Shown here piece after piece: positions 28,043-38,265 of a DNA stretch of 64,000 nucleotides; positions within the stretch are counted from its first letter, which is position 1; every line of letters starts with the position of its first letter. Source of the DNA: Butyrivibrio sp. WCD3002 (GTDB taxonomy: Bacteria; Bacillota; Clostridia; Lachnospirales; Lachnospiraceae). The notes beneath the pieces were generated by a model. It made no database searches and was not told where the DNA came from. It worked only from the letters and a program-made list of their open reading frames with translations. The stretch lies in NCBI RefSeq assembly GCF_000424265.1, contig NZ_AUJO01000001.1, positions 434,001 to 498,000 on the forward strand, in the 5' to 3' direction. The position numbers were made by a program, and so were the translations under genes.

Positions 28043-29116
28043 ATGAAAAAAACAGCACACAGTGCTTTACTTGATGAAATTAAGGCGATAGCCTGCATAT
28101 TTGTTATATTTATTCATTGTAAGTTTCCCGGTGTTACAGGAGATATCTTCGAAGCCCTTGCGCGCTTTGCAGTACCATTTTTCTTTGTGATATCTGGGAA
28201 ATATCTTTTAAAGAAATCCTGTAGGGAGCCGTCTGAAATAAGAAAAGCTGTTTTAAAAAAGACGGAAAAACTCTTGGGGATACTTTTTCCTGTTTGGATT
28301 TTCTATACACTTTATTCCTTTTGGTACAGCCTGACAGTTGATCATTCAGTGCAAGAATGGCTTTCCGATAAATATAACAGTTTTGAATTTTCAAGACTGA
28401 TATTATTTAATTCGGGTAAATTTATTTACGATTTTACGTATGCATTTGACCATCTCTGGTTTATATTTGCTCTCGTATATGTCTATTTACTTGTTATAGT
28501 ATTTGCCAGATTTGTAAGAGCATGGGCGCCTTTTCTTACGGTAGCTTTGATTGTTTTACTTTTTGTGCTGGAGCTTTTACAGACCTATTATCCTATAAGA
28601 CCCTTTGATATCAGCATTTCTACCTGGTATGTGGTTAGAAACTGGCTTTTTGTCGGTGTTCCCTTCACAATGCTGGGAGTGTGGTTTAGCGATAAGCTTT
28701 CTGAAATTGAATTTTTTAGTAATTATTCCGCAGGACTTACATTTTTAGCACTGGGAATTCTTTCTACTCTGGCTGAATATTCCATCTTGAAAAGTAAGGA
28801 GGTTTACCTTGGATCATTACTTATTGTTCTTGGACTTCTTATTTTGGAAAATACATGGAAAATTAACGGAAAGAAAAACATATTTGGATTAAAAACACTG
28901 GGATTTGTAGGAAGCGTAATTTCATCGCATATATATTATTTGCATGTATTTGTAATATCTTTATTTGGATGGTTCATAGACAGAATAAATCCCGAATTAT
29001 ACGGAAATGAAGCATTTATGTATGCAAGACCGCTGATAGTGATCGTTCTGACTTTGATATTATCACTTGCTATTTACATAATAAAAGCTTTGACTATAAG
29101 AAATAAAAATGTATAA
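28043..29116 (+). CDS. Acyltransferase-3-family membrane protein
   Basis: This integral membrane protein of about ten helices has the acyltransferase-3 (OafA/NodX/WecH-like) start DEIKAIACIFVIFIH, with the conserved His of helix 1, and PFFFVISGKYLL in helix 2. Such enzymes O-acetylate or O-succinylate cell-surface glycans or lipids. The acceptor is unknown, and no glycan cluster surrounds it. The ATG at 28043 has GGAGG only three bases away. Upstream ATGs at 28025 and 28028 have no ribosome site and lie in a hairpin arm, so the exact start is uncertain. Confidence 0.82.
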   Translation: MKKTAHSALLDEIKAIACIFVIFIHCKFPGVTGDIFEALARFAVPFFFVISGKYLLKKSCREPSEIRKAVLKKTEKLLGILFPVWIFYTLYSFWYSLTVDHSVQEWLSDKYNSFEFSRLILFNSGKFIYDFTYAFDHLWFIFALVYVYLLVIVFARFVRAWAPFLTVALIVLLFVLELLQTYYPIRPFDISISTWYVVRNWLFVGVPFTMLGVWFSDKLSEIEFFSNYSAGLTFLALGILSTLAEYSILKSKEVYLGSLLIVLGLLILENTWKINGKKNIFGLKTLGFVGSVISSHIYYLHVFVISLFGWFIDRINPELYGNEAFMYARPLIVIVLTLILSLAIYIIKALTIRNKNV

Positions 29117-29164
29117 TTATACAGATACGCTTTTTAATATTTATAAATATACATTTTGATTTAG

Positions 29165-29194
29165 TTGATTACTCAGCATAAGCTATATTATAAT
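29165..29194 (+). promoter_or_regulatory. metH promoter
   Basis: TTGATT (29165-29170), an 18-bp spacer and TATAAT (29189-29194). Transcription would begin near 29201, which rules out the in-frame TTG at 29165 as a start codon. No SAM or cobalamin riboswitch fits in the roughly 36-base leader. Confidence 0.75.
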
Positions 29195-29236
29195 AGCACT
29201 CAAATTCGCAATTTAACCTATAGAAAGAACTTTTAT

Positions 29237-31750
29237 ATGAACAGAGAAGAATTGATTAAATTTATAAATGATAAAAAGGTTGTCTTCCTGGATGGCGGTA
29301 CCGGAACTTTTCTAATGAAAAGAGGTCTGCCTGCAGGTGCTTGTACAGAGCAGTGGCTTATTGAACATGAAGATGTAATTAAAGAATTGCAGAGCGCTTA
29401 CGTAGATGCAGGCTCTGACATTATCTATGCACCTACTTTTACAGGAAACAGAATTAAGCTTAAGAATTTCGGCCTCGAAGATAAGGTCCAAGAAATAAAT
29501 ACAAAGCTCGTGGAAATTGCCAGGGAAAGCGCCGGTGATAAGGCTCTTGTTGCAGGTGATATCACCATGACAGGCAGACAGCTTGTGCCTATGGGAGACC
29601 TTGAGTTTGAGGAGCTGATAGATGTCTATAAAGAGCAGATAAGTGTTCTTGTTGATGCAGGTGTGGATCTTCTTGTAGTAGAGACCATGCTTAGTCTTCA
29701 GGAATGTAGGGCAGCCCTTATTGCAGCAAAAGAAGTTTCCGATATCGCTGTTATGGTGACCCTTTCCTTTGAAGCTGACGGAAGAACACTGTTTGGTACA
29801 GATGCTAAAACCGCAGCCATAGTTCTCGAATCCCTTGGAGCAGCTGCAGTCGGTGCGAATTGTGGAACGGGCCCCGATAAAGTTGTAGGCATTATAGAAG
29901 ATATTGCTTCTGTAACAAGTATCCCTGTTATTGCTAAGCCAAATGCCGGACTTCCGATGATGAATCCCGATGGAACCACAGGCTATGACATGGACTGTGA
30001 TACCTTTGTAATAGAAATGGAAAAGCTTCTTCAGGCAGGAGCAACTGTAATCGGTGGATGCTGCGGAACCGATCCGGCATATATTAAGGGAATCCACGAT
30101 AAGTATTCCGGATTTGTAAGCGAAGCTACGCGCAAACCTGTCGGAATAAGATACCTTACAAGTGAGAGAGAAACTGTAGCATTTTCACTTAATGATCCTT
30201 TCATGATCGTAGGTGAGAGAATAAATCCCACGGGAAAGAAAAAGCTTCAGGCAGAGCTTCGTGAAGGAAAGCTGGATATGGTCTGTGATTTTGTATCACA
30301 GCAGGAAAGTGACGGGGCAGCAATTCTTGATGTTAACGTGGGAATGAGCGGTATCGACGAGAAGCAGATGATGTGCGATGTTCTTGATGAGATCATACCT
30401 TTGACATCACTTCCTCTTTGTATTGATACCAGTGATGAAGCCACAATGGAGATGGCTCTGAGGAAGTATCCCGGAAGAGCTCTCATTAACTCCATTTCCC
30501 TGGAAAAGGATAAGGCGGAGAGATTTTTACCTCTCGCAAAAAAATACGGAGCTATGTTTATTGCGCTTCCTGTCGGCCCCAAGGGACTTCCAAAGGACCT
30601 TGCGGAAAAACACAGCTTTATAGATGAGTTATGTAATAAAGCCTATGAGCTTGGACTTACAAAGGAAGATATAGTTGTTGATGGTCTTGTTGCAACCATC
30701 GGAGCAAACCCTGAGGCAGCTCTGGAGACACTTTCCACTATTGCTTATTGCAAGGAAAAAGGTCTTGCAACCATCTGCGGACTATCCAATATCTCATTTG
30801 GACTTCCTCAGAGAGCATTCATAAATACAGCTTTCCTTACCATGGCGATTGCAAACGGTCTTACTATGGCTATCTGTAATCCATCACAGGAACTGCTTGT
30901 AAACAGTGCTTATGCATCCGACCTTTTGAGACATAAGGAAGATGCCGATATTCGTTATATCGAAAGAATGAACCGTTATGATGGAATGAACGTGCAGGTG
31001 GCTTGCGTTCCAAAGGGACAGACTCTTTCGGTAACACCTTCTGTTAAAGCTGAAAATGCATCATCAGATAAAAAGGAAGATGCTGCTCCTAAGGAAGCGG
31101 GTAGTAAAAGCTCTTTTTATGAGATTGTGAAAACAGATGTAATGAAGGGCTCCAAGAAGAATATAGAAAAGGATACCCTTGATGCTATAGATGCAGGGTG
31201 TGATCCCAAGGTGCTTCTTAATGATGTACTGATGCCCGCTATAAACGAAGTTGGAGAGCTTTTTGATAAAGGAAAATACTTCCTTCCGCAACTTATAGCA
31301 AGTGCTGAAGCCATGAAGCTGAGCATTGCTAAGCTGGAACCGCTTCTTAAGGAATCAGAGGGAGAGGGAGCTAAGGATAAGGTCACAATTGTAATCGCTA
31401 CAGTTCACGGCGATATTCACGATATCGGCAAAAATCTGGTAGCCCTTATGCTTAAGAATCATGGATTTAATGTAATCGATCTTGGAAAAGATGTTCCAAG
31501 TGAAAAAATAGTTGATACAGCTATTTCTGAAAATGCAGGAATTATCGCACTTTCAGCTCTTATGACCACAACAATGCAGGAAATGAAAAATGTGGTCAGA
31601 CTTGCGAAGGAAAAGAACTGCAATGCCAAGATAATCATCGGCGGAGCTGTTGTAACAGAAGATTATGCCTGGGAAATAGGCGCAGACGGATACTCATCCG
31701 ATGCCGCTAACTGTGTGCGGGTGGTTAAGAAAATCATCAGCGAAGTATAA
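29237..31750 (+). CDS. metH: Cobalamin-dependent methionine synthase without reactivation domain
   Basis: The enzyme transfers a methyl group from methyltetrahydrofolate to homocysteine through cobalamin. Its domains in order are: a homocysteine domain (about 1-300, zinc ligands in GANCGT and GGCCGT), a pterin-binding domain (about 310-570), a linker rich in Lys, Ala and Ser, and a cobalamin cap and binding domain. The axial His is H728 in GDIHDIGKN. It stops at 837 residues, so the C-terminal SAM-binding reactivation domain of the E. coli type is missing and may be encoded elsewhere. The ATG at 29237 lies downstream of the promoter. Confidence 0.92.
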   Translation: MNREELIKFINDKKVVFLDGGTGTFLMKRGLPAGACTEQWLIEHEDVIKELQSAYVDAGSDIIYAPTFTGNRIKLKNFGLEDKVQEINTKLVEIARESAGDKALVAGDITMTGRQLVPMGDLEFEELIDVYKEQISVLVDAGVDLLVVETMLSLQECRAALIAAKEVSDIAVMVTLSFEADGRTLFGTDAKTAAIVLESLGAAAVGANCGTGPDKVVGIIEDIASVTSIPVIAKPNAGLPMMNPDGTTGYDMDCDTFVIEMEKLLQAGATVIGGCCGTDPAYIKGIHDKYSGFVSEATRKPVGIRYLTSERETVAFSLNDPFMIVGERINPTGKKKLQAELREGKLDMVCDFVSQQESDGAAILDVNVGMSGIDEKQMMCDVLDEIIPLTSLPLCIDTSDEATMEMALRKYPGRALINSISLEKDKAERFLPLAKKYGAMFIALPVGPKGLPKDLAEKHSFIDELCNKAYELGLTKEDIVVDGLVATIGANPEAALETLSTIAYCKEKGLATICGLSNISFGLPQRAFINTAFLTMAIANGLTMAICNPSQELLVNSAYASDLLRHKEDADIRYIERMNRYDGMNVQVACVPKGQTLSVTPSVKAENASSDKKEDAAPKEAGSKSSFYEIVKTDVMKGSKKNIEKDTLDAIDAGCDPKVLLNDVLMPAINEVGELFDKGKYFLPQLIASAEAMKLSIAKLEPLLKESEGEGAKDKVTIVIATVHGDIHDIGKNLVALMLKNHGFNVIDLGKDVPSEKIVDTAISENAGIIALSALMTTTMQEMKNVVRLAKEKNCNAKIIIGGAVVTEDYAWEIGADGYSSDAANCVRVVKKIISEV

Positions 31751-31796
31751 TATTTTCCCTTTACGTGATAAAATTTACAAAAATGGAGGCTTAATT

Positions 31797-33431
31797 ATGA
31801 ATGGAGCACAGGCGATAGTTAAATGTCTCGAAGAAGAAAAAGTTAAGGTTGTTTACGGTTACTCCGGAGTTGCAATAGCTCCTTTTTATGATGCTCTCGG
31901 AGAAACCGATATAAAGCAGGTTCTTGTAAGAACCGAGCAAAATGCTGCTCATTGCGCCAGCGGCTATGCCCGAATAAGCAGAGAGGTTGGTGTATGTGCT
32001 GTTACAAGCGGTCCCGGTGCCACAAATCTTATCACCGGAATTGCAACTGCTTATGCGGACAGCATTCCGCTTGTTTGCATAACAGGTCAGGTTAATTCTG
32101 AGCTTATCGGCAGTGATGTTTTCCAGGAAGCTGATATTACAGGCGCTGCCGAATCATTTGTAAAATATAGTTATCTAATAAGGGACGTCAATGATATTCC
32201 GAGAATTTTCAAAGAAGCTTTTCACATTGCAAGTACCGGAAGAAGAGGTCCTGTTCTAATTGATATTCCTATGGATATCCAGATGGCAGAGATATCCAAA
32301 TTTGCTTATCCCGATAAAGTTAATATGCGTACCTACAAGCCGACTATAGAGGGTAACGCTGTACAGATAAAGAAGGTCGTAAAAGAAGTTGCTCAGGCAA
32401 AGAGACCTATTATCTGTGTAGGAGGCGGTGTTCATCTTTCAGGCGCTGTAGATGAGATTAGAAAATTCTCTAAGGAAAATCAGATTCCTGTTGTATCAAC
32501 CATGATGGGAATTGGCGTCATGAGTTCTCTTGATCCCATGTATTTCGGAATGGTGGGAAATAACGGAAGACCTTATGCCAACAGAGCTCTAAATGAGTCG
32601 GACCTTCTTTTGATGGTCGGTGCACGAGTTGCAGACAGAGCTGTGAACAGACCCGATCTTATTACTGAGAACAAGGTTCTAATCCATATTGATGTAGACC
32701 CGGCAGAAATCGGTAAAAACGTAGGACCAACCATACCTCTTGTTGGTGATATCAAGCATATTTTCAAGAAAATAAATGAGTTTGAGGATAAAGAAGATCT
32801 TATCCATAAGAGACAGGATTGGATTGACACCCTGAATGAATACAGACTTACCATGGTTGAAAAGAGACCTGAAATAGATACCACTAAATTCGTTGATCCC
32901 ATGGCTTTTCTTAATAAGCTTTCCATAAGGCTTCCGGAGGATGCAATTTATGTTGCAGACGTCGGACAGAACCAGATATGGTCCTGCAGATGGCATCTTG
33001 TAAAGAAGGGAAGATTCCTTACATCAGGCGGAATGGGAACAATGGGTTATTCCATACCTGCTGCCTTTGGCGCAAAGGAGGCTGACCCACACAAGACTGT
33101 AGTTGCTGTCATGGGTGAAGGTGGTTTCCAGATGTCCATGATGGAGCTTTCAACCTTGAAGCAGTATGGAAATAACGTGAAGATTGTTATTTTTAGAAAC
33201 AATTTCCTTGGAATGGTTCGTGAGTATCAGCATTATAAGCTTGAAGACAGATACAACATGGTTATACTTGATGAATCTCCGAAGCTTGATAAGATTGCTG
33301 AGGCCTACGATATGAAATATTTAAAGGCGAATAATCAGGAAGAGGCTGATGCACTCATTGAAGAACTGCTTAAGGATGATGCTCCTGTAATTGCTGAAGT
33401 TGTAGTTGATCCTTATGACCTGGCTAAGTAA
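31797..33431 (+). CDS. ilvB: Acetolactate synthase large subunit, with a GEG thiamine-diphosphate motif
   Basis: This ThDP enzyme makes acetolactate or acetohydroxybutyrate, the first common step to valine, leucine and isoleucine. The catalytic Glu is in RTEQNAAHCASGYAR, followed by SGPGATNLITG. The Mg-ThDP motif normally reads GDG...NN but here is GEGGFQM...RNNFLGM, with Glu441 in place of the metal-binding Asp. The ATG at 31797 with GGAGG defines 544 residues. It is followed 13 bases later by a regulatory subunit gene. Confidence 0.88.
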   Translation: MNGAQAIVKCLEEEKVKVVYGYSGVAIAPFYDALGETDIKQVLVRTEQNAAHCASGYARISREVGVCAVTSGPGATNLITGIATAYADSIPLVCITGQVNSELIGSDVFQEADITGAAESFVKYSYLIRDVNDIPRIFKEAFHIASTGRRGPVLIDIPMDIQMAEISKFAYPDKVNMRTYKPTIEGNAVQIKKVVKEVAQAKRPIICVGGGVHLSGAVDEIRKFSKENQIPVVSTMMGIGVMSSLDPMYFGMVGNNGRPYANRALNESDLLLMVGARVADRAVNRPDLITENKVLIHIDVDPAEIGKNVGPTIPLVGDIKHIFKKINEFEDKEDLIHKRQDWIDTLNEYRLTMVEKRPEIDTTKFVDPMAFLNKLSIRLPEDAIYVADVGQNQIWSCRWHLVKKGRFLTSGGMGTMGYSIPAAFGAKEADPHKTVVAVMGEGGFQMSMMELSTLKQYGNNVKIVIFRNNFLGMVREYQHYKLEDRYNMVILDESPKLDKIAEAYDMKYLKANNQEEADALIEELLKDDAPVIAEVVVDPYDLAK

Positions 33432-33444
33432 AGGGTGGTAGATT

Positions 33445-33936
33445 ATGAAAAGAATTTATTCTGTACTTGTTGAAAACCATGCCGGTGTTCTTTGTAAGGT
33501 AGCGGGATTGTTTTCAAGAAGAAATTTTAATATCGATTCTCTTGTTGTTGGTGAGACCAATTCAAGGGATGTATCCTGCATGACAATCGTATCAAGCGGA
33601 GATGAAAGAACCATCGAACAGATAGAAAAACAGCTCAACAAAAAGCTTGATGTAATAAAGGTTAAAACCTTTAAAGAGAGCATAAGTATATGCCGAGAGC
33701 TCACTTTAATTAAGGTGCGTTACAACAGAGAAAATCGCAGAGATATCATGGAAAATTGCGATATTATGAAAGCTCAGATCGTTGATATGAGTAAAAATCT
33801 CATGATGATTCAGATATGCGATACTCCGGAGAGGGTTGAGCTTTTCATAGAAATGCTTCGCACAGTATCAATAGTTGAGATTGCAAGAACCGGTACTGTA
33901 GCCCTTACAAAATGCGGAGAAAATGACAAAAACTGA
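33445..33936 (+). CDS. ilvN: Acetolactate synthase small (regulatory) subunit, first copy
   Basis: The subunit binds valine and activates and feedback-regulates the large subunit. An N-terminal ACT domain (RIYSVLVENHAGVLCKVAGL, FSRRNFNIDSL) is followed by the C-terminal IlvN domain. The 163 residues are normal. It lies directly after ilvB and probably shares its transcript. It is clearly different from the second copy downstream: the usual Gly-rich turn residues are replaced and the C-terminus ends in NDKN. Confidence 0.88.
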   Translation: MKRIYSVLVENHAGVLCKVAGLFSRRNFNIDSLVVGETNSRDVSCMTIVSSGDERTIEQIEKQLNKKLDVIKVKTFKESISICRELTLIKVRYNRENRRDIMENCDIMKAQIVDMSKNLMMIQICDTPERVELFIEMLRTVSIVEIARTGTVALTKCGENDKN

Positions 33937-33997
33937 ACTTTGTTTAAAATATACAATAATTTAAAGCGTTAAAGCTTTAAATTATAAAAGTATTTCA

Positions 33998-34026
33998 TTG
34001 ACTTATGCATTAAAAACGCATAAAAT
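33998..34026 (+). promoter_or_regulatory. Promoter with operator-like repeat before the second ilvN/ilvH gene
   Basis: TTGACT (33998-34003), a 17-bp spacer and TAAAAT (34021-34026). An inverted repeat, TTATGC (34003-34008) and GCATAA (34018-34023), spans the spacer. It is the kind of site a dimeric repressor could occupy. An AT-rich 10-bp hairpin (33958-33983) precedes it. Confidence 0.7.
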
Positions 34027-34065
34027 TTATTGATATAAGTTTAAACGGCAGTTTATTGGAGGAGT

Positions 34066-34581
34066 ATGAAGAAGAAAGTATTTCAGCTGCTGGTAGACAA
34101 TACATCCGGTGTTTTGACCAGAATCTCAGGTCTTTTCGCACGCCGTGGCTATAATATCGAGAGTATTACAGCCGGAACTACCACAGATCCAAACTATACC
34201 AGAATAACAATTGTTGCATCAGGCGATGATGTGATCTTAGATCAGATCGAGAAGCAGCTCAGTAAGCTTATCGATGTAAGAGATATTCATGAGCTTGAGC
34301 CTGACGACAGCGTATACAGAGAGCTTTCTCTTATCAAGGTCAGAGCCGGAGAGAAAGAGCGCGAGAGCATAATGACTATCGCCAATATTTTCAGAGCTAA
34401 TATCATCGATGTTACCCCGGAGTCTCTTATTATCGAGATTACAGGTAATCAGTCAAAGGTTGATGCACTTCTTAAAATGCTTGAGGGTAAAGAGATTCTT
34501 GAGCTTGCAAGAACCGGAATCGCAGGTCTTACAAGAGGTATTGATAAGGTAGTTTCTGTAAAGGAACTGGAAGAGAAATAA
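34066..34581 (+). CDS. ilvH: Acetolactate synthase small (regulatory) subunit, second copy
   Basis: The 171-residue ACT-domain protein begins KKVFQLLVDNTSGVLTRISG and GLFARRGYNIESI, close to the family consensus. The C-terminal part ends in the usual ELARTGIAGLTRG. It has its own promoter and strong GGAGGAG site and leads into ilvC, so it belongs to a different transcript from the first copy. Two different regulatory subunits next to one large subunit suggest either two sensing modes or a partner for a second large subunit elsewhere. Confidence 0.92.
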   Translation: MKKKVFQLLVDNTSGVLTRISGLFARRGYNIESITAGTTTDPNYTRITIVASGDDVILDQIEKQLSKLIDVRDIHELEPDDSVYRELSLIKVRAGEKERESIMTIANIFRANIIDVTPESLIIEITGNQSKVDALLKMLEGKEILELARTGIAGLTRGIDKVVSVKELEEK

Positions 34582-34644
34582 CAGGTTTACTACGAAATAT
34601 TATCTATTTCGCTGTATATATAAAATTTAAATTTACGGAGGTAA

Positions 34645-35679
<1,035 letters not shown>

Positions 35680-35698
35680 TTTTATAGGATTTTATAAG

Positions 35699-35724
35699 GG
35701 CTGCCGCTAAGCGGCAGCCTTTTT
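35699..35724 (+). terminator. Rho-independent terminator after ilvC
   Basis: GGCTGCCGC (35699-35707) pairs with GCGGCAGCC (35711-35719) around TAA, followed by five T. Confidence 0.93.
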
Positions 35725-35790
35725 CATCAGAGAATAATCAAGCGAAATCCTATTTTATTAGTTATATAGTCAAATTGGAGTGTTTTAGTA

Positions 35791-38220
35791 ATGGAGTATT
35801 ACAGAAAAAGACCGACTCACATTAGAGTTATTCAGATAATGGTGTTGTCTTTTCTAATGTACATAGTTGCTGTTTTGCCATTTTTTATTAAGAGAGGACT
35901 GCCATTCTTTTATTACGGTGATTATAATGTGCAGCAGATTCCTTTTTATATAGTGGCTCACAGAGCAATCAGAAACGGAGAGTTGTTCCTAAACTGGAGT
36001 GTTGATCTTGGCACAACTCTTATGACATCCTTTTCGTTTTATCTTTTAGGAAGTCCGTTTTTCTGGTTGACGATACCATTCCCGGAAGCAGCAATTCCTT
36101 ATATGATGCCATTTCTGATGGCACTTAAATATGCAATCTGTGCAGGAACAGCCTACATTTACATAAGAAAGCATGTAATAAGAGATGAATCGGCTATGCT
36201 GGGGGCTTTGCTATACGCATTTTCAGGTTTTAATGCATGTAACATAGTGTTTAACCATTTTACAGATGCAGTAGCTTTCTTCCCTTTGTTTCTCTATACA
36301 TTCGATGGTCTACTTGAAATAGACCATCATCAGGATCACTGGTTCTATATTCCGGGCAGAAGAAAGCTTTTGGCATTTTCATTAATGACACTGCTTATGG
36401 CTGTCATTAATTACTATTTCTTCTTTGGGCAAATTGTATTTCTGCTAATTTATTTTGTGGTCAGATATGTTCCGGGAAACAGACCGAGACAGATTTTCAG
36501 AATGGTTCTAAGAGCACTGTTCGGAGGCTTGGTTGGATGCCTTATAGGAGGCTTTTATCTGCTGCAGGCATTTTACGGTATAAGCGGAAACGACAGGCTT
36601 TCAGAGTTGATGCTTGGGTATGACGCTGTTGCATATCCCAGTATGAAGATGTTGTGGGATATCCTAAAGAGTATGGTTATGATCCCTGACATAATCGGAA
36701 AGGGAACTGTATTCTATACCGGTGAAGTGAGAGTTGCATCACTGGCAGTATATCTGCCTGTTTTTGGTATAGCAGGAGTTGTAGCATATTTTCTTTCGCA
36801 TAAGTTTAAGGATGATGAATATAAGAGACTTCTTTTTGTGTGTCTTATCTTTTCGCTGATACCGATCCTGAATGCCAGCTTTTCGATGTTTAATGCCAAT
36901 TATTACTTTAGATGGTTCTACATGCCAATACTTTTCATGGCGCTTGTAACTGCGAAGGTCGTTGAAAGAGGCAGGTCCATCAATTTGAGAAAAGGCGTTC
37001 TGGCAACGAATTTTGCGTATATTCTGATTCTCCTTATATCAATTCTTCCAAGCTATGACAGTGAGGGAAGTATTGTATTTAATGAGCTTATAGAAAATGC
37101 AAAGATATATGAAAGACAGGTTGTCGGAACTGCAGTAATGCTCGTACTTCTCATCATAACTGTATTTGCTTTTCCGAAATGCATAAGAAAAATAGGTGGG
37201 CACACTTTGAAAAAGCCTGTAATGAGGCTGAATGTATTGTTTTACCTAACTGTTTTTGGAAGCGTCCTTACACTGTTTTTGATGCTTCAAAGCGGAAGCG
37301 GACTTATCACAGATTACGGTAAGGAGCAGTGGGAAATTCAGATGCTGAAAACCTCTCCGCAGCTTAATGGAGATGAGTTTTACAGAATCGAGACAGATGA
37401 TACAGCTACAAACTATGAGTTTGTTTGGGGAAAATCTTCGCTACACAGCTTTATCAGTACAATACCTGCGCAGACCTTTGATTTTTTGAAAAATACAAGT
37501 AATGTGAACAGGTCTGTAGAAACCAAAATACCTGCGGACAGGGTTGGACTTAGAGCGATTCTTTCTCAGAAGTATTATCTTGAAAACTCAATTATAAATA
37601 AAGACGGTATCTTCAATAATGGAGATGGAATAGAAGAATTTATAAATGTTGATAGCAGGAACGGTATCGATATTTATTACAACAATAACTACATTCCAAT
37701 GGGAATAGCTTATGACTATTACATCTGCGAATCAGATTTTGAGAATATGCAGAATGATGGAATAAGAGATAAGGTTCTTAGTGCCGGCGTGGTTATAAAT
37801 GACGACGATGCTGAAAAACTTGAAAATGAGATTGCAGAGCTTCCGGAGAAATATTACCTGGCTGAGATACCTATTGAGTTCTTCAATATGAACTGCGAGG
37901 AAAAACGCGAGAGTGCCTGTGTTTCCTTTAAGCCTGATACGCATGGCTTTTCCGCCACTACTGCAAATCTCGATAAAACAAAGCTGATTTTCTTCTCTGT
38001 TCCGAACATGGATGGCTTTACCATGACTGTTGACGGAAAAGAGGCAGAAATAATTACTGCAGATTATGGAATGATGGCAGTGAAGGTAGCACCGGGCGTT
38101 CATGAGATAAGGGCTGATTATACACCCAAGGGATACGTCACTGGAATGATTTTATCCTTGATCGGAATTATTGTTTTAACTGCATATTTGGCGTTTGTTC
38201 GTTTTTACAAACAGCGTTAA
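35791..38220 (+). CDS. YfhO-family membrane protein
   Basis: The 809-residue polytopic membrane protein has about 12-13 helices. Typical YfhO features are the first helix followed by FFYYGDYNVQQIPFY, an extracytoplasmic loop with NWSVDLGTT, and a large outside domain (about 500-780) before the last helix. Family members are linked to glycosylation of lipoteichoic acid or other surface polymers and are GT-C-like in fold; the acceptor here is unknown. It lies between ilvC and leuC but belongs to neither pathway. GGAG precedes the ATG. Confidence 0.85.
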   Translation: MEYYRKRPTHIRVIQIMVLSFLMYIVAVLPFFIKRGLPFFYYGDYNVQQIPFYIVAHRAIRNGELFLNWSVDLGTTLMTSFSFYLLGSPFFWLTIPFPEAAIPYMMPFLMALKYAICAGTAYIYIRKHVIRDESAMLGALLYAFSGFNACNIVFNHFTDAVAFFPLFLYTFDGLLEIDHHQDHWFYIPGRRKLLAFSLMTLLMAVINYYFFFGQIVFLLIYFVVRYVPGNRPRQIFRMVLRALFGGLVGCLIGGFYLLQAFYGISGNDRLSELMLGYDAVAYPSMKMLWDILKSMVMIPDIIGKGTVFYTGEVRVASLAVYLPVFGIAGVVAYFLSHKFKDDEYKRLLFVCLIFSLIPILNASFSMFNANYYFRWFYMPILFMALVTAKVVERGRSINLRKGVLATNFAYILILLISILPSYDSEGSIVFNELIENAKIYERQVVGTAVMLVLLIITVFAFPKCIRKIGGHTLKKPVMRLNVLFYLTVFGSVLTLFLMLQSGSGLITDYGKEQWEIQMLKTSPQLNGDEFYRIETDDTATNYEFVWGKSSLHSFISTIPAQTFDFLKNTSNVNRSVETKIPADRVGLRAILSQKYYLENSIINKDGIFNNGDGIEEFINVDSRNGIDIYYNNNYIPMGIAYDYYICESDFENMQNDGIRDKVLSAGVVINDDDAEKLENEIAELPEKYYLAEIPIEFFNMNCEEKRESACVSFKPDTHGFSATTANLDKTKLIFFSVPNMDGFTMTVDGKEAEIITADYGMMAVKVAPGVHEIRADYTPKGYVTGMILSLIGIIVLTAYLAFVRFYKQR

Positions 38221-38265
38221 AAATGGTAAATTATTAGTTGGGAAAAAATAAGGAGCGTGGAATTT

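Noticed and set aside
29165..29236. N-terminal extension of MetH from a TTG at 29165
   Set aside because: The TTG is the -35 box of a good promoter whose start lies downstream, and the 24 added residues do not resemble MetH.
29312..30097. Long open frame on the minus strand within metH
   Set aside because: It is a Cys/Ile/Ser-rich shadow of the metH coding strand with no ribosome site or family motif.
31751..31796. Branched-chain leader peptide or T-box before ilvB
   Set aside because: Only 46 bases lie between metH and ilvB, with just a ribosome site.
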